Positions 1 through 9,385 of a stretch of 36,533 nucleotides of DNA are shown in pieces. The DNA is taken from IMG/VR virus record IMGVR_UViG_3300009285_001314, positions 1 to 36,533 of that record. The stretch is one strand, 5' to 3'. Each line of letters begins with the position of its first letter. Position 1 is the first letter of the stretch. The notes under the pieces were generated by a model, which had not been told where the DNA came from, did not search any database, and worked only from the letters and a program-made list of their open reading frames with translations. This stretch comes from a virus. The position numbers and the translations under genes were made by a program.

Positions 1-101
1 GGAATAATCGGTATGCCGCTTTCAAGGCCGATGCGCTCGATCTCATTCGTGAGCTTCGTAATCGGTTCGTCAAGGATGTACAGGAAATCGTCTAAGTCCA
101 T
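1..101 (-). CDS. Partial phage tail-region protein, N-terminus only
   Basis: An ATG at 99-101 on the minus strand follows a good ribosome binding site (GAGAGGTGAACCG) and opens a frame that runs off the left edge, giving at least 33 residues beginning MDLDDFLYILDEPITKL. It lies 11 bases downstream of the preceding tail gene and is probably the next gene of the same late operon. Nothing in the visible part identifies a function; the charged, helical N-terminus could begin a small structural or chaperone protein. Confidence 0.6.
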   Translation of the reverse strand, partial: MDLDDFLYILDEPITKLTNEIERIGLESGIPII

Positions 102-112
102 CGGTTCACCTC

Positions 113-463
113 TCAGGTAAAGGCCGATTCGATTGTGACCTTTTCGTTGTCGGCTTCTTCCCATGCGTACCACACGCCGGTCGAAACTTCAACCTCCATG
201 TAAAATTCGTACTTGTAGTTCGCGTCGGCACCCTTCCAGGTTGTGGCCGCCGGTGTAAACGTCAGGATACCGCTGGCTGCCGTTGTAACGACCAGCAGAG
301 CCGGGGAGTCGGTTGTCGCGAAGGTATCGTACGTCGGTTCGCTCTTGCCGTTCTTGCGGCGCAAGCGGACTGCTTTCGATCCGAGGTCGTAGGCGACGCC
401 CGCGCGCGTGAGGGTTATCGTTATAGGCTCCCGTGAACCTTCTCGTAATTCCAGTGTGCTCAT
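113..463 (-). CDS. Baseplate upper protein N-terminal (BppU-like) domain protein
   Basis: This 116-residue protein opens with MSTLELREGSREPITITL, then a patterned beta-rich segment (DLGSKAVRLRRKNG) and a late GVWYAW motif. The pattern resembles the N-terminal domain of phage baseplate upper protein BppU, which attaches receptor-binding modules to the tail tip. BppU proteins are usually longer, so this may be a stand-alone attachment domain. Its ATG overlaps the stop of the upstream repeat-rich tail gene (TAATG), which suggests coupled translation. The family assignment is by eye; tail location is well supported by context. Confidence 0.55.
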   Translation of the reverse strand: MSTLELREGSREPITITLTRAGVAYDLGSKAVRLRRKNGKSEPTYDTFATTDSPALLVVTTAASGILTFTPAATTWKGADANYKYEFYMEVEVSTGVWYAWEEADNEKVTIESAFT

Positions 464-2406
464 TAGTCCACCTCAATGTCCTTTTCAGTAATAGATTCCG
501 TGATTGTCTTCGCGGTGATCGATTTTACCAGAGTTTTGGCTGCGACGGCAAGGGACACGACGCGAGCGTAAGCGGACGAAAAGTTTATGCGGTCGGAAAT
601 GGAAGCGGTCAGGGTAAGGACGCAGTTGATAGTCGCGTAATACATCGTACCGACGGTAACCAGTGCCCCGATGATAGACGGCGTAAGTGTCAGTGTCACC
701 GCGATCCCTCGCAGGAACGTCACCGTGCGCGTGATAGCAGGCGTCAAGGTAATCGTCTGTGTGATTCCCCGGAGAAATGTAACGCGTCTGGAAATCAAGG
801 GAGTCAGCGTCAGGGAGCCGGTGATTCCGCGCAAGTATGTGACCACGCGCGAGAGCGCGGGCGTGAGCGTAAGCGTTTGGGTTATCCCTCTCAGGAACGT
901 CACACGTCGGGTTATGCCCGGAGTCAGGGTAATCGTTTGCGAGATTGAACGGGCGAACGTGACGCGCCTCGCGATGTCCGGAGTCAACGTCAGCGCACAA
1001 GTGATATTCCCGAAATACATAATGATGACCGCGCCGACAATTGAGGGCGTCAAGGTCAGGGTTTGGGTAATGCCGCGAAGGAACGTCACCATCCGGGTTA
1101 CCGCAGGGGTCAGGGTAAGAGTCTGAGTAATCCCGCGCAAGTAAGTTAGCCGTCGTGAAATCGCCGGGGTCAAAGTCAGAGTCTGAAGGATTCTCCGGTC
1201 GAATGTTACCCGCCTCGAAATAGCCGGGGTAAGCGTCAAGGTCTGCGTGATATAGCCGTAATATGTCGTGCCAGTCGGTGTCGGATTAAACGAAATAACA
1301 ATCATCGCCCAATCGTCAGACGCAACCGTATACGAAAGTGTTATACCAGCAGAGCCGTCCGCAAGACAGAACTGCGAACTTATTGTATAAGCACCCAAGT
1401 CCGTACCAGATATCTGAATATGGCTGTTCGCTATGGGCAGAGTTAAAAGTCCGTCCATCATAGCATCGACAATGAGCTTGCCTGCTCCGCCTGTCGTGAT
1501 AGCACAGGCCGGGTTTGCACTACCAGCGTTTAAAGCACTATTCGAGGTATCAAACGGGTCAGTAGTATCGATCCCGCTCCATGCTGAAACAATTAAAGAG
1601 ATGCTCGCTACACCTGTATTCGGGATGCTTATGGTCTGCGATCCCGATGAAGGCGAGGCAAGATAAAACAACTCAACTCTTGCCTCACCACCAGAGCTTA
1701 CCTTCCCTTGACCGCTATCGGTCATATCCACTGAATTAAAAGTAGGAACCGCCCCGCCACGAACTGCGCTAAGGGTAAAAACCTTTAACACAAGCAGGTC
1801 CCCGCCAGCGCAGTCAAAAGTCATTGTGACCGGATTAGCAGTAGATGCCGCCTGAGTTCCCTGAGCGGTTAATTCATAAGTGGCAGCAATTGTGATTGCC
1901 GGAAAAACGTCATAACTGATTGTGGCTTGCGGAGACGTTATCTGAAAATAAATAACATCGCCCGGAACGACATCTGCCGGGACGAGTTGCAAGCCATATT
2001 CAGTTTCACTGTTACCACTGGCTACAATATCGTTGGCTGTCCCACCAGATAAACCATTCTCAGAACAACCGTATGCAGAACTCTCGAATGTCCCTGTACC
2101 CGAAAGTCTTTGTGTACAGTGAGCCGGAGCCGCGAAAGCAATAACATTGACGGCTTTTACGACTGAAGAAGAGGTCGTAACATCAACCCAACTTCCGGTA
2201 TTTAATTTATATTGGAGTTGAGCAGCGACATCGGAAACCGCCGTCCCGCCTGCTTCCTGTTCACAGATACGCAACAAAAAGCGCATTCCGGGTATGATTA
2301 ACCCGGCAGTTGGATTAACATCCTCCGCCGCAATAAAACCATGCGTTATTTCGGTTCCGTTGTCGTAACCGAAACGAAAATGCGTTTGTCGCAGGTCTAC
2401 AGCCAT
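463..2406 (-). CDS. Repeat-containing tail adhesin-like protein
   Basis: A 647-residue protein with three visible parts. Residues 1 to about 185 are a beta-rich virion-type region. Residues about 190-375 form a beta-sandwich-like segment (GGDLLVLKVF near its start, LFYLASPSSGSQT in the middle) of the kind found in surface-exposed phage and bacterial proteins. Residues about 383-611 are eleven roughly 20-residue repeats with the core ITQTLTLTPAISRRVTFL, followed by a short helical tail. The ribosome binding site is GGGAG seven bases before the ATG. Its place after the tail-tip genes suggests a host-contact or fibre role. Exact function is unknown; no catalytic motif is seen. Confidence 0.6.
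   Translation of the reverse strand: MAVDLRQTHFRFGYDNGTEITHGFIAAEDVNPTAGLIIPGMRFLLRICEQEAGGTAVSDVAAQLQYKLNTGSWVDVTTSSSVVKAVNVIAFAAPAHCTQRLSGTGTFESSAYGCSENGLSGGTANDIVASGNSETEYGLQLVPADVVPGDVIYFQITSPQATISYDVFPAITIAATYELTAQGTQAASTANPVTMTFDCAGGDLLVLKVFTLSAVRGGAVPTFNSVDMTDSGQGKVSSGGEARVELFYLASPSSGSQTISIPNTGVASISLIVSAWSGIDTTDPFDTSNSALNAGSANPACAITTGGAGKLIVDAMMDGLLTLPIANSHIQISGTDLGAYTISSQFCLADGSAGITLSYTVASDDWAMIVISFNPTPTGTTYYGYITQTLTLTPAISRRVTFDRRILQTLTLTPAISRRLTYLRGITQTLTLTPAVTRMVTFLRGITQTLTLTPSIVGAVIIMYFGNITCALTLTPDIARRVTFARSISQTITLTPGITRRVTFLRGITQTLTLTPALSRVVTYLRGITGSLTLTPLISRRVTFLRGITQTITLTPAITRTVTFLRGIAVTLTLTPSIIGALVTVGTMYYATINCVLTLTASISDRINFSSAYARVVSLAVAAKTLVKSITAKTITESITEKDIEVD
577..1260 (-). 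repeat. Eleven tandem ~60-bp coding repeats in the tail adhesin-like gene
   Basis: Eleven units, mostly 60 bp, each encode a version of RGITQTLTLTPAISRRVTFL. Units 4 and 10 are extended by a few residues. The protein core LTLTP is nearly invariant while the DNA differs mainly at third codon positions, so the repeats are old and maintained at protein level rather than freshly duplicated. Confidence 0.9.
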
Positions 2407-2421
2407 TTATCGACTCCCGCC

Positions 2422-2808
2422 TTACGCCTGTGCAAGACTTGTCAGGAACGTTACGCGCACGATGTCGTTTATCAGGACAGCCTGCCCCGCGAGCACGTTC
2501 GCACGGGCGTACATCGTACCGCCCGTTGGCGGCGTGCCCGTGCCGGCTGACGAAAACGCGCCGTATTCCTTGATTGTCTCTGAAACCGTGACCGTGATAT
2601 CACCGACGCCCTGAACCTGAACGGCGGTCGGCTGCGTCACCGTAGCCACGACCCGCGCTTCATCGGACGGGTCTATCAATGCGCTCTGCGATGGAGCGGC
2701 TTCCGTGCCGTCTCTACCCATGTGGACATACATCGTCGCCCATTCCGTGTTGATGCGGTCATTGATCGCTTCCAGTTGGACGGTCGTAATCTTACTTAAA
2801 TCGGCCAT
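2422..2808 (-). CDS. Hypothetical tail-region virion protein
   Basis: A 128-residue protein starting MADLSKITTVQLEAIND. An N-terminal helical part (residues 1-60) containing MYVHMGRDGTEA is followed by a beta-rich, Gly/Thr-rich C-terminus (TGTPPTGGTMYARANVLAG). The ribosome binding site AAGGAGAAAT is very good, and the start lies 13 bases inside the end of the upstream gene. No family is recognised; position among tail-tip genes suggests a structural role. Confidence 0.6.
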   Translation of the reverse strand: MADLSKITTVQLEAINDRINTEWATMYVHMGRDGTEAAPSQSALIDPSDEARVVATVTQPTAVQVQGVGDITVTVSETIKEYGAFSSAGTGTPPTGGTMYARANVLAGQAVLINDIVRVTFLTSLAQA

Positions 2809-3122
2809 TTGTTATTTCTCCTTTGTGGTATCAATTCCCTGCTGCCATGCTCGTCTATTACAACGTGAGATACCAACCTATACTTTTGGTAACTCAAAAT
2901 TCCATCCTCACATTTGAACCGCCACTCGCGTCCGGGAATTAATCCGCGCTTGCCTAAAACCAGCAACAAGATTCCTTTCGTTAAAAGTGGCAATTCGAAA
3001 AACGGGGTCATCGGGAAGTCAGCAAATTTCGTGCCGTCGGCTGTCATCGGCTCACTATATGGCCGGAGAACTTCTGAGTCGACCCGTTGTTTCATTGAAA
3101 AGTTTTGATTTATTCCTGTCAT
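2796..3122 (-). CDS. Hypothetical tail-region protein
   Basis: A 108-residue protein starting MTGINQNFSMKQRVDSEV. It has a hydrophobic stretch (LPLLTKGILLLVLGK, about residues 44-58) inside an otherwise polar sequence, and a basic C-terminus. A GGTGG ribosome binding site precedes the ATG, two bases after the upstream stop, and the 3' end overlaps the next gene. No family is recognised. Confidence 0.55.
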   Translation of the reverse strand: MTGINQNFSMKQRVDSEVLRPYSEPMTADGTKFADFPMTPFFELPLLTKGILLLVLGKRGLIPGREWRFKCEDGILSYQKYRLVSHVVIDEHGSRELIPQRRNNKWPI

Positions 3123-3124
3123 GT

Positions 3125-3766
3125 TTATATTACCACCGCCGTAAGATTGCAGGCTCCCGTTGAAATCTGAATATCATCGAGGGAAAAAATCTGTGTTGAC
3201 ACTTTGACAAGCACATATATTAAATCCCCCGCCGCTATGGTTTCAGAAATCGTACCGCTCTTAGTCCCCGATGTGCCGCTATTATTTGTGAATGAATCCT
3301 TTGCGACATCGTTGACGTATAACTGCACGGTTATTGTGTCGGTTCCACCAGAAGGTGTCCATGTAGAAACATAGACACCCAACCATGTGATCGTGCCAGC
3401 CTGTGGAGAGATAATCCTATAACCAACCTCTTGATCCCCCGTGGTAAGCGTAATGGGAGGGCCAACAAGCGTGATTACAACGGATGTGCCGAGACCAAGA
3501 CTGGCTGGCGCTATGAATTCTGTAGCGGTTCCCCCCGCGTTGTTTCGATGTAAATATAATTCCGACCCCGTATAGGTCGAGGGCGTGTCCGTGAGCGAAA
3601 GGAAATCGTAATCCCCGCCCGCTAAATCTTTAATTTCGTAATCATGCTGTCCGCGCTCTTTATAACTCGACGGCTGCGGTGTTTTCCGGACAATCCGCTC
3701 GACCATGTTTTTGATAACAAGGCCGAGCATTTGCGGACCCTTAACGCCCCGATCATTGGAGGTCAT
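3125..3766 (-). CDS. Tail fibre/tip-associated virion protein
   Basis: A 213-residue protein. Residues about 45-65 contain DFLSLTDTPSTYTGSELYLH, a phrase that recurs in phage tail and fibre proteins. The remainder (about 90-213) is a beta-rich sandwich-like region ending in ISTGACNLTAVVI. The ATG overlaps the stop of the 921-residue tail protein (ATGA), so the two are probably translationally coupled. A decoration or receptor-contact module of the tail tip is likely; the specific role is inferred. Confidence 0.55.
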   Translation of the reverse strand: MTSNDRGVKGPQMLGLVIKNMVERIVRKTPQPSSYKERGQHDYEIKDLAGGDYDFLSLTDTPSTYTGSELYLHRNNAGGTATEFIAPASLGLGTSVVITLVGPPITLTTGDQEVGYRIISPQAGTITWLGVYVSTWTPSGGTDTITVQLYVNDVAKDSFTNNSGTSGTKSGTISETIAAGDLIYVLVKVSTQIFSLDDIQISTGACNLTAVVI

Positions 3767-6528
3767 GTGATCACCGCCGTATTCGCGTTCAGGACGGTAG
3801 CTTGCAATTCAAGAGCGTCTAATCCTGTCTTCTGGATTGAGAACGCCCGCACAACGCCCGTGTAATCCGATCCCCCGACGCCGTCCTCGTCAACCGTGAT
3901 CGTCAATCCAAGCTCCGGTTTTGTCGGGAGCAGCCCGGAATAGCCATAATGTCGCGATTCGTAATCCCGCAGGTGTGTCAATAGAAGCGTCCTGGCCGCG
4001 CTCACAGCGCTTTCGTAAGTCCCGACGCCTATGTCATAGGGAAGTATCCTTTGCGCCCCACCTACGCCATTCAGTGCGCCCACGGAGCCTCGTAGCTTCT
4101 GGTATGTCAGCGGCGCATAAACGAAAAGGGCATTGCCGATATCTGTCACGCTGTCGGTTAACTGGACGGTGACATACTTCTTAGCTCCGGTTATTTTCAG
4201 ATCGTGGATTACCGCCCAATAATAGTCAGCCCCGTCTTTTGGCCCCGGCATGTAATCCCAGATGATACGGACAGCGTTGACATTCCGCATCCGGAATTCT
4301 TCGCAGGTTTCCTCAAGCCATTTCCCGTAAGGGTTTGGTTTCCCTTCAAGCGCGAAACCGAGGTCAACCCATGTCGCGGCGTTCCTGCTTGCTTCATTGG
4401 TCGTGTCGTAATCGTCACAGCCGTAAAAGCGAACTAAGAATGTTTTCGATGAATTCTGATAGGTCTGTGAGGCGTCGATTGAGCGATATGTATTTATGGC
4501 AGCGGTGATCGATCCGAGCGGAATCACCGGCGGAATCGTCCCGGGTCCAAAAACGCAGTCACAGAAATGGACACTGGCAGCCGGGCTATGCGTAAACTCC
4601 GCTTTGAGTACGGTTGTAGGATCGCCGTCGATAATGTAGCCCTTTCCGAAATTCCCGGCGGAGGTACTATCGTCTATCTCGTCCATGTTCCAGGAGCCGC
4701 TATCGTTCTGCATCATAACCCAGCGATCCGGCTTCGCGCCCCCGACGCCAGCATCCGTATGCCAGATGTCGTAAATAATATTAACAGCTTGATCGCCCTC
4801 GTACTGGACTCGCACGCCGCTATAAACATTTTCGATGCTCTTTTCATCATCGATGCGGTGAAGGAAAGGCACGGTGAAAGCGGACGTGTCATTAGCGATC
4901 ACGCGCAACCTGAATTTATCAATGTCGTGCCTATACCAGAATTTAATTTCCTCTTCTAAACTGAGTTCCGTGAGTAAGTCCTGAATGGCGTCGAAAACAT
5001 TTTGCGGCTTCCGCGATGGATCGTAATCATAACGGTTGACGAACATCAGGCCGGTTGAAGAATGCAGATAAAGCGCCATCGAAACGTAACCATCCGATGT
5101 CGCAGATGCGGGTGTTTCACTGACTGTTATTCGTGTAACCGCGCCCGTCCACGCCGATGACACGATAGTATAATAGCCGTCGTTTCCTGTGGAGTCGGAC
5201 ACCGCGACGTATTCCCCGGCGACAAATTCAGTGGGCACATTCTCGGAGATATCGAATCGTTTATTAACGGTGTCGACCGCGTCGATATCGTAAGTTTTGA
5301 ATCCCGCGCCCCCGTAAGCGAGCGGAGCCGTGAGCATCTTTTTTATGATGTCATTCAGCGTTAAAAGATATGTGCCGCCTAATTCGTAATCCTCATCGTA
5401 AACGAAGTAAGTCCCCCGGTATGTATCCCCGGCTTCCGTGGTACCGGCCATGACAAAGCATCCGAGTTTGGGGACGCTCTGGACTTCCTTTTCAATCCGC
5501 ATGATGTCCCACGCGGCGGCATGATTCTTTTCGATCCGCGCCATTCCCGGAGCTATCTGTTTCGCTATCTTTTCATAGACGGCGACGGCTGCGAGATGCG
5601 CGGCTGCCGATGTCGCGAGCTGCCCACGGACGCAATTACGCAAGCGGTATTTCGTGTCCGCTGCGGAGTTGTCATAGCCGTCGTAGTAAATCCATTCGAC
5701 CGCAATCTTGACCCAGCCGCGAGGATTAAAGCCCTCGTTGGAAGTGGACAGGATTATGTTCGGGTTGACAATGCCGCCGTCTACAGTACCGTCCGGGATC
5801 GCTTCGTCAACCGTAATCACGGTTGGACCCGCTCCGGTTGCGCTTGCCACTGTGTATGTCCCGTCATTCCCCGTTGAACCGGATACCTGGAATCTATCAT
5901 CGGCCACGAATTCAGCCGCGACAGCATCGGCAACCGTGAATTCTTTCGTACCTGTGTTCACGCCTGTAATCGCGTAAGTCCCGGCGCCGATATTCACGTC
6001 AAGCGCGTCGGCATTTGAGGACGCATCTTTGATGTAACATTTCGCGCCGTCCGCATCGTCGGGATCAGGCCATAAGGTATCGCCCTCAAATTCACCATAG
6101 CTTGTATTCTCTATCAGCGGCACTTCCGTCAATAATGCGGAGTCCGTTTCAAGTGTCCAGTACGGGCTCCCGTTGGTGTCCGGAATTGTGCAACTTGTCA
6201 GGATTCCTTCCTTGCCCCATACCGTTACCTGAAGCATTCGACCCGTCGGGAAGTCATGCGTTTTCAGCTTTGAGTAAACATAGCCGCGAAACCAGAACGC
6301 GGAATCTCTCTTGAAATTCACCGTCGCCAATTGCTGACAGGGATTCGTCGCAAGCGTTTCATTTTCATAAAGCGACGCGATATCAGCCCGGATTAAAAGC
6401 ACCATCGCGCTCACGGTTTCCATGCTCTGCTCAATGCCCAAAAAAGAGACGGGTAAATTCCCGCTGGCACCTTGCGCGCCGCCCGTGAGGTTGTACTTAG
6501 GATTCGATGCTGTGACTGTCCAAGCCAT
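3763..6528 (-). CDS. Large tail-tip protein (tail-associated, Tal-like position)
   Basis: At 921 residues this is the largest tail-tip protein and lies second after the tape measure gene, where siphoviruses keep their tail-associated hub protein. It carries two copies of a small module centred on STGNDG (in DNA about 5757-5980 and 5075-5300), each with a following ITV-type strand. The C-terminal third (ESRHYGYSGLLPTKPELGLTIT) resembles hub or tip-attachment segments of minor tail proteins. No peptidase or lysozyme motif is evident. It is coupled to its neighbours by TAATG at the start and ATGA at the end. The tail-tip role is confident; the subclass is inferred from position. Confidence 0.65.
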   Translation of the reverse strand: MAWTVTASNPKYNLTGGAQGASGNLPVSFLGIEQSMETVSAMVLLIRADIASLYENETLATNPCQQLATVNFKRDSAFWFRGYVYSKLKTHDFPTGRMLQVTVWGKEGILTSCTIPDTNGSPYWTLETDSALLTEVPLIENTSYGEFEGDTLWPDPDDADGAKCYIKDASSNADALDVNIGAGTYAITGVNTGTKEFTVADAVAAEFVADDRFQVSGSTGNDGTYTVASATGAGPTVITVDEAIPDGTVDGGIVNPNIILSTSNEGFNPRGWVKIAVEWIYYDGYDNSAADTKYRLRNCVRGQLATSAAAHLAAVAVYEKIAKQIAPGMARIEKNHAAAWDIMRIEKEVQSVPKLGCFVMAGTTEAGDTYRGTYFVYDEDYELGGTYLLTLNDIIKKMLTAPLAYGGAGFKTYDIDAVDTVNKRFDISENVPTEFVAGEYVAVSDSTGNDGYYTIVSSAWTGAVTRITVSETPASATSDGYVSMALYLHSSTGLMFVNRYDYDPSRKPQNVFDAIQDLLTELSLEEEIKFWYRHDIDKFRLRVIANDTSAFTVPFLHRIDDEKSIENVYSGVRVQYEGDQAVNIIYDIWHTDAGVGGAKPDRWVMMQNDSGSWNMDEIDDSTSAGNFGKGYIIDGDPTTVLKAEFTHSPAASVHFCDCVFGPGTIPPVIPLGSITAAINTYRSIDASQTYQNSSKTFLVRFYGCDDYDTTNEASRNAATWVDLGFALEGKPNPYGKWLEETCEEFRMRNVNAVRIIWDYMPGPKDGADYYWAVIHDLKITGAKKYVTVQLTDSVTDIGNALFVYAPLTYQKLRGSVGALNGVGGAQRILPYDIGVGTYESAVSAARTLLLTHLRDYESRHYGYSGLLPTKPELGLTITVDEDGVGGSDYTGVVRAFSIQKTGLDALELQATVLNANTAVIT

Positions 6529-7601
6529 TATGAGGTAATCCCCAAGGTTGTTATCAAGCTGGTAATCGTGTCCGTGAAAAACTCGATGCTATATTCAGCC
6601 GGAATCATCTTGCCCGGCGATTCTATTTCTCCGGGGAGCGTCACAAGGAAGCCGCTGTATGTTTTATACATCGCGTCCGTGGTCATGGAAGGCGGATCGG
6701 TCAAACTCAGGTCTTCGATAAGTAGACGCTTTTCGTAATCCAACCAGTAGCGCATCATATTCAGTTGCATCATTGTTGCCGCGAGATGCGTACAGCCGAT
6801 GGTTAATTTTCGCGCCTGCTTACCGTCGGTGTCCGTCTGTCGCAACGTCTCCGAGATGTCGTAATGAAATCGCTGGTCTGGTCCGAGGACAGGTTCTGGC
6901 TTAACCGTTAGCGGCGGGTTTAATGTCATGTTCGGGAGCAAGTGATAAATCTGAGCAGCGACGCTCGGAGATACCGCACCTTGTGAAACGCGAATCCAGT
7001 AAGCGGCGGTGCCATTAATTGTGATCGACGCCCACGCGCCCGGGATGACCCATTCCAGAAAACCGCGCTGTGTGAAGCCCGATGTATTATTGTCGAGTAC
7101 CGTAAGCGTCGCCCACGATGGACCCGCTATCGAATATTCAGCGGCGAAAGTCCCGTAGCCCACGGGCGCGACAGCCATGCCGTAACCGACGAATCCAAAG
7201 GCGGCGGCCTTGCCCACATACATGACATCGCTTGCGTCCTCCCACAATTTGACGGCGGCGATATTCGTCACCGAAAATACAAGCGCGTCCGCGTTCGTCC
7301 AGATAACGCCGATGGTGCCGTCAACCGTGGCGTCAGGAATTACCTGGTCAACCGTGATCGTAATCGGCCCGGTTCCCGTCGCGTTTCCGTTGACGCTATA
7401 GGAGCCGTCGTTTCCCGTTGACCCCGCAATGGTGAAGGTCGAATTGTCGAGAAACATGTACGGGATATTTTCCGCGAGCGTGAAGGTTTTATTTCCCTGA
7501 TTTAATCCGGTGATATTATAGGTCGTGGCGCCCCGATATATCCGGCAGTAAGTGGCGGGATCGGCAGTCTGCGTTATCCGTACATTTTTTGAGATAGCCA
7601 T
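6528..7601 (-). CDS. Distal-tail-type minor tail protein
   Basis: A 357-residue protein directly downstream of the tape measure gene, the usual place of the distal tail (Dit) protein. Residues about 25-90 contain a third copy of the STGNDG module found twice in the next gene (GSTGNDGSYSVNG followed by ITITVDQVIPDATVDG). The middle is beta-rich (WASITINGTAAYWIRV). The C-terminus (GEIESPGKMIPAEYSIEFF) has the pattern of tail-ring proteins. Translation begins three bases after the tape measure stop with little ribosome binding site, so coupling is likely. Assignment rests mostly on position. Confidence 0.6.
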   Translation of the reverse strand: MAISKNVRITQTADPATYCRIYRGATTYNITGLNQGNKTFTLAENIPYMFLDNSTFTIAGSTGNDGSYSVNGNATGTGPITITVDQVIPDATVDGTIGVIWTNADALVFSVTNIAAVKLWEDASDVMYVGKAAAFGFVGYGMAVAPVGYGTFAAEYSIAGPSWATLTVLDNNTSGFTQRGFLEWVIPGAWASITINGTAAYWIRVSQGAVSPSVAAQIYHLLPNMTLNPPLTVKPEPVLGPDQRFHYDISETLRQTDTDGKQARKLTIGCTHLAATMMQLNMMRYWLDYEKRLLIEDLSLTDPPSMTTDAMYKTYSGFLVTLPGEIESPGKMIPAEYSIEFFTDTITSLITTLGITS

Positions 7602-7603
7602 AG

Positions 7604-9385
7604 TTACCCGCCCACGCGCGGAGCCTGCGCTTTCAATTGCATCGTGATATTGTTTATCCCCGCAGCCCCGACGCCTGACCAGAGAATCTTACCGATATTC
7701 AGCATGACCGTTGCGAGATCGGCGGTGTTTGTCATGTATACATAAAGCGGATTCGATTGCGTGTTGCCACGATCTTTTTTCTTAAAGAGCATTCCGAGCA
7801 GGCCGCCTATCGCCGCGCCCGGAGCGCCGAAAGCGGAGCCTATCATCGGGAGTGCGCTCTGCATAAAGTCCGCGCCGGAATCAGCCGTGGCAGCCATGCC
7901 AGCCATGCCCCATAAGAAGTCATTGGAGCCGAGAGTTTTCAGTCCGCCGCCGTACCACGATGAACCGTCGCCGCCCTTACGCATTTTAAAAGATGGTCCC
8001 GCTTTCGGATATACTCGCGAAAAGTCTGCATTAAATGCTTTTTCTTTTAACAGGCCTCGTATTCGTAAATCCTCAGATGCCGCCGCTGTTTCCTGTAACG
8101 CTTCTTTGAGCAATCGCATTTTCATGCAAAACGCATCAATATCCTGTAATGGTTCCTTTATGGAAACGCCAAAATCCCGCATTGGTTTCTTCCAGAAATT
8201 CCACGGTGCGGTATCGGTTGTACCACCGCCACCACCTCCACCGCCACCACCGGCCTCTAATAATCTTCTCTGAATTTCCGATTCTGGAATTGTCGGCCCC
8301 ATTAAGCCCCTATATGTAGGAGGGGGTGTCCCATTAAGTCCTAGAGAAAACCAAGAAGGGCCAGTTCTTGTACTTGGCGTGGTTGCCCCTGCCCCTCCGG
8401 AAATTGGCCATAATTGTCCCGGCCATGACTTATTATAATCTGCAATAAACCCACTTCTAACTTGGTTTTCCTTTTTTTCAAGCCATGCATCCATAGCGCG
8501 ACATGCATTCCAGATAGAATCACTTAAATTTTGAAATAAACCAGCATACCAATCGATGGCCCATCCCGTAAATAATATTTTGTCCGCCAGAGATTTTGCG
8601 GCTTCTCCTAAATTATCTATTCCAGTTTTCGATTCGGATACCGCCTCCGTTTGCTCATTAATTCTATCCGTGAGTTCTTTAATCGCGGACTTAATACCCG
8701 GACTTGCCGTAACAAACCCCCCGATAGATTCCTTGAGTTCATCCCATGCGATGGTTAAAAGCAGCATTTGACCTTCATAAGTTTTCGTTTTCTCCGTAGC
8801 AATAACCATGCCCGCCGATGTCTTTTCTTGAATCTCATTCAGCCGTCCGAGTGCATCCTTGCTCATGTCTATCTCAAGACCCATGCGCGCGAAAGCATTC
8901 GTATTACTTATGAGAGTTTTGGAAAGTAGTTGAGCGGCGGTCGCATAATCCTTGTTGTAGAGATTTGCTATTTGAATAACCGCATCCATCGCTTTCGGCA
9001 GCGCTTCTGTCGATAATTTTGTTATGCCTTCAATTGTGCCTAAAATTGAAAGTGTCAGTTCATCGCCGACTCCGAGCGCAGTTTGTGTTGCCGTCGCGTA
9101 TTTCTGAAGTTCATCGGATGCCGTGGCGGTATAATTCCCCGACGCCATGAGCGCGGCATTCAGCCGGGTAACCGCCGCTTCCTGCTCCATCGCCGCCTTG
9201 ACACATTCCCCCATCCATCGCGCGGCCTGTCTCAAAATGACCAGACCGCCGATGATACCAACCAATTGTTTAAATCCCGTTGTGAGTTGATTAAGCGGAG
9301 ACATCGACCCGGCAGCCGTCTTCTTTATACCGGGCGTTAACTGGTCTTTGAATCCGAGGATGACTTCTAATATCTTCTGGCTCAT
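7604..9385 (-). CDS. Tail tape measure protein
   Basis: This 593-residue protein is alpha-helical in its first 270 residues (MSQKILEVILGFKDQLTPG and the EQEAAVTRLNAALMASG segment), typical of tape measure N-termini. A run of ten glycines (8223-8252) follows near residue 380, and hydrophobic Gly/Ala-rich segments (AFGAPGAAIGGLLGML) lie near residue 530. It is rather short for the family; at the usual ~0.15 nm per residue it would imply a tail of roughly 90 nm, which is an inference. The ATG overlaps the stop of the frameshifted chaperone frame (ATGA at 9382-9385), the classic arrangement upstream of tape measure genes. Confidence 0.85.
   Translation of the reverse strand: MSQKILEVILGFKDQLTPGIKKTAAGSMSPLNQLTTGFKQLVGIIGGLVILRQAARWMGECVKAAMEQEAAVTRLNAALMASGNYTATASDELQKYATATQTALGVGDELTLSILGTIEGITKLSTEALPKAMDAVIQIANLYNKDYATAAQLLSKTLISNTNAFARMGLEIDMSKDALGRLNEIQEKTSAGMVIATEKTKTYEGQMLLLTIAWDELKESIGGFVTASPGIKSAIKELTDRINEQTEAVSESKTGIDNLGEAAKSLADKILFTGWAIDWYAGLFQNLSDSIWNACRAMDAWLEKKENQVRSGFIADYNKSWPGQLWPISGGAGATTPSTRTGPSWFSLGLNGTPPPTYRGLMGPTIPESEIQRRLLEAGGGGGGGGGGTTDTAPWNFWKKPMRDFGVSIKEPLQDIDAFCMKMRLLKEALQETAAASEDLRIRGLLKEKAFNADFSRVYPKAGPSFKMRKGGDGSSWYGGGLKTLGSNDFLWGMAGMAATADSGADFMQSALPMIGSAFGAPGAAIGGLLGMLFKKKDRGNTQSNPLYVYMTNTADLATVMLNIGKILWSGVGAAGINNITMQLKAQAPRVGG

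Noticed and set aside
671-1126. Long plus-strand frame opposite the tail repeats
   Set aside because: It is the antisense shadow of the repeat unit; repetition keeps it open.
577-1260. Regular ~60-bp repeats that could suggest a CRISPR array
   Set aside because: The repeats are in frame, vary at third codon positions and have no unique spacers between identical repeats.
463-2406. Diversity-generating retroelement target in the adhesin-like gene
   Set aside because: No reverse transcriptase, template repeat or adenine-rich variable end is visible in this window.
8223-8252. Polyglycine-coding tract in the tape measure gene as a phase-variation site
   Set aside because: The repeat is in triplets with mixed codons, so slippage would change length but not frame; more likely a flexible linker.
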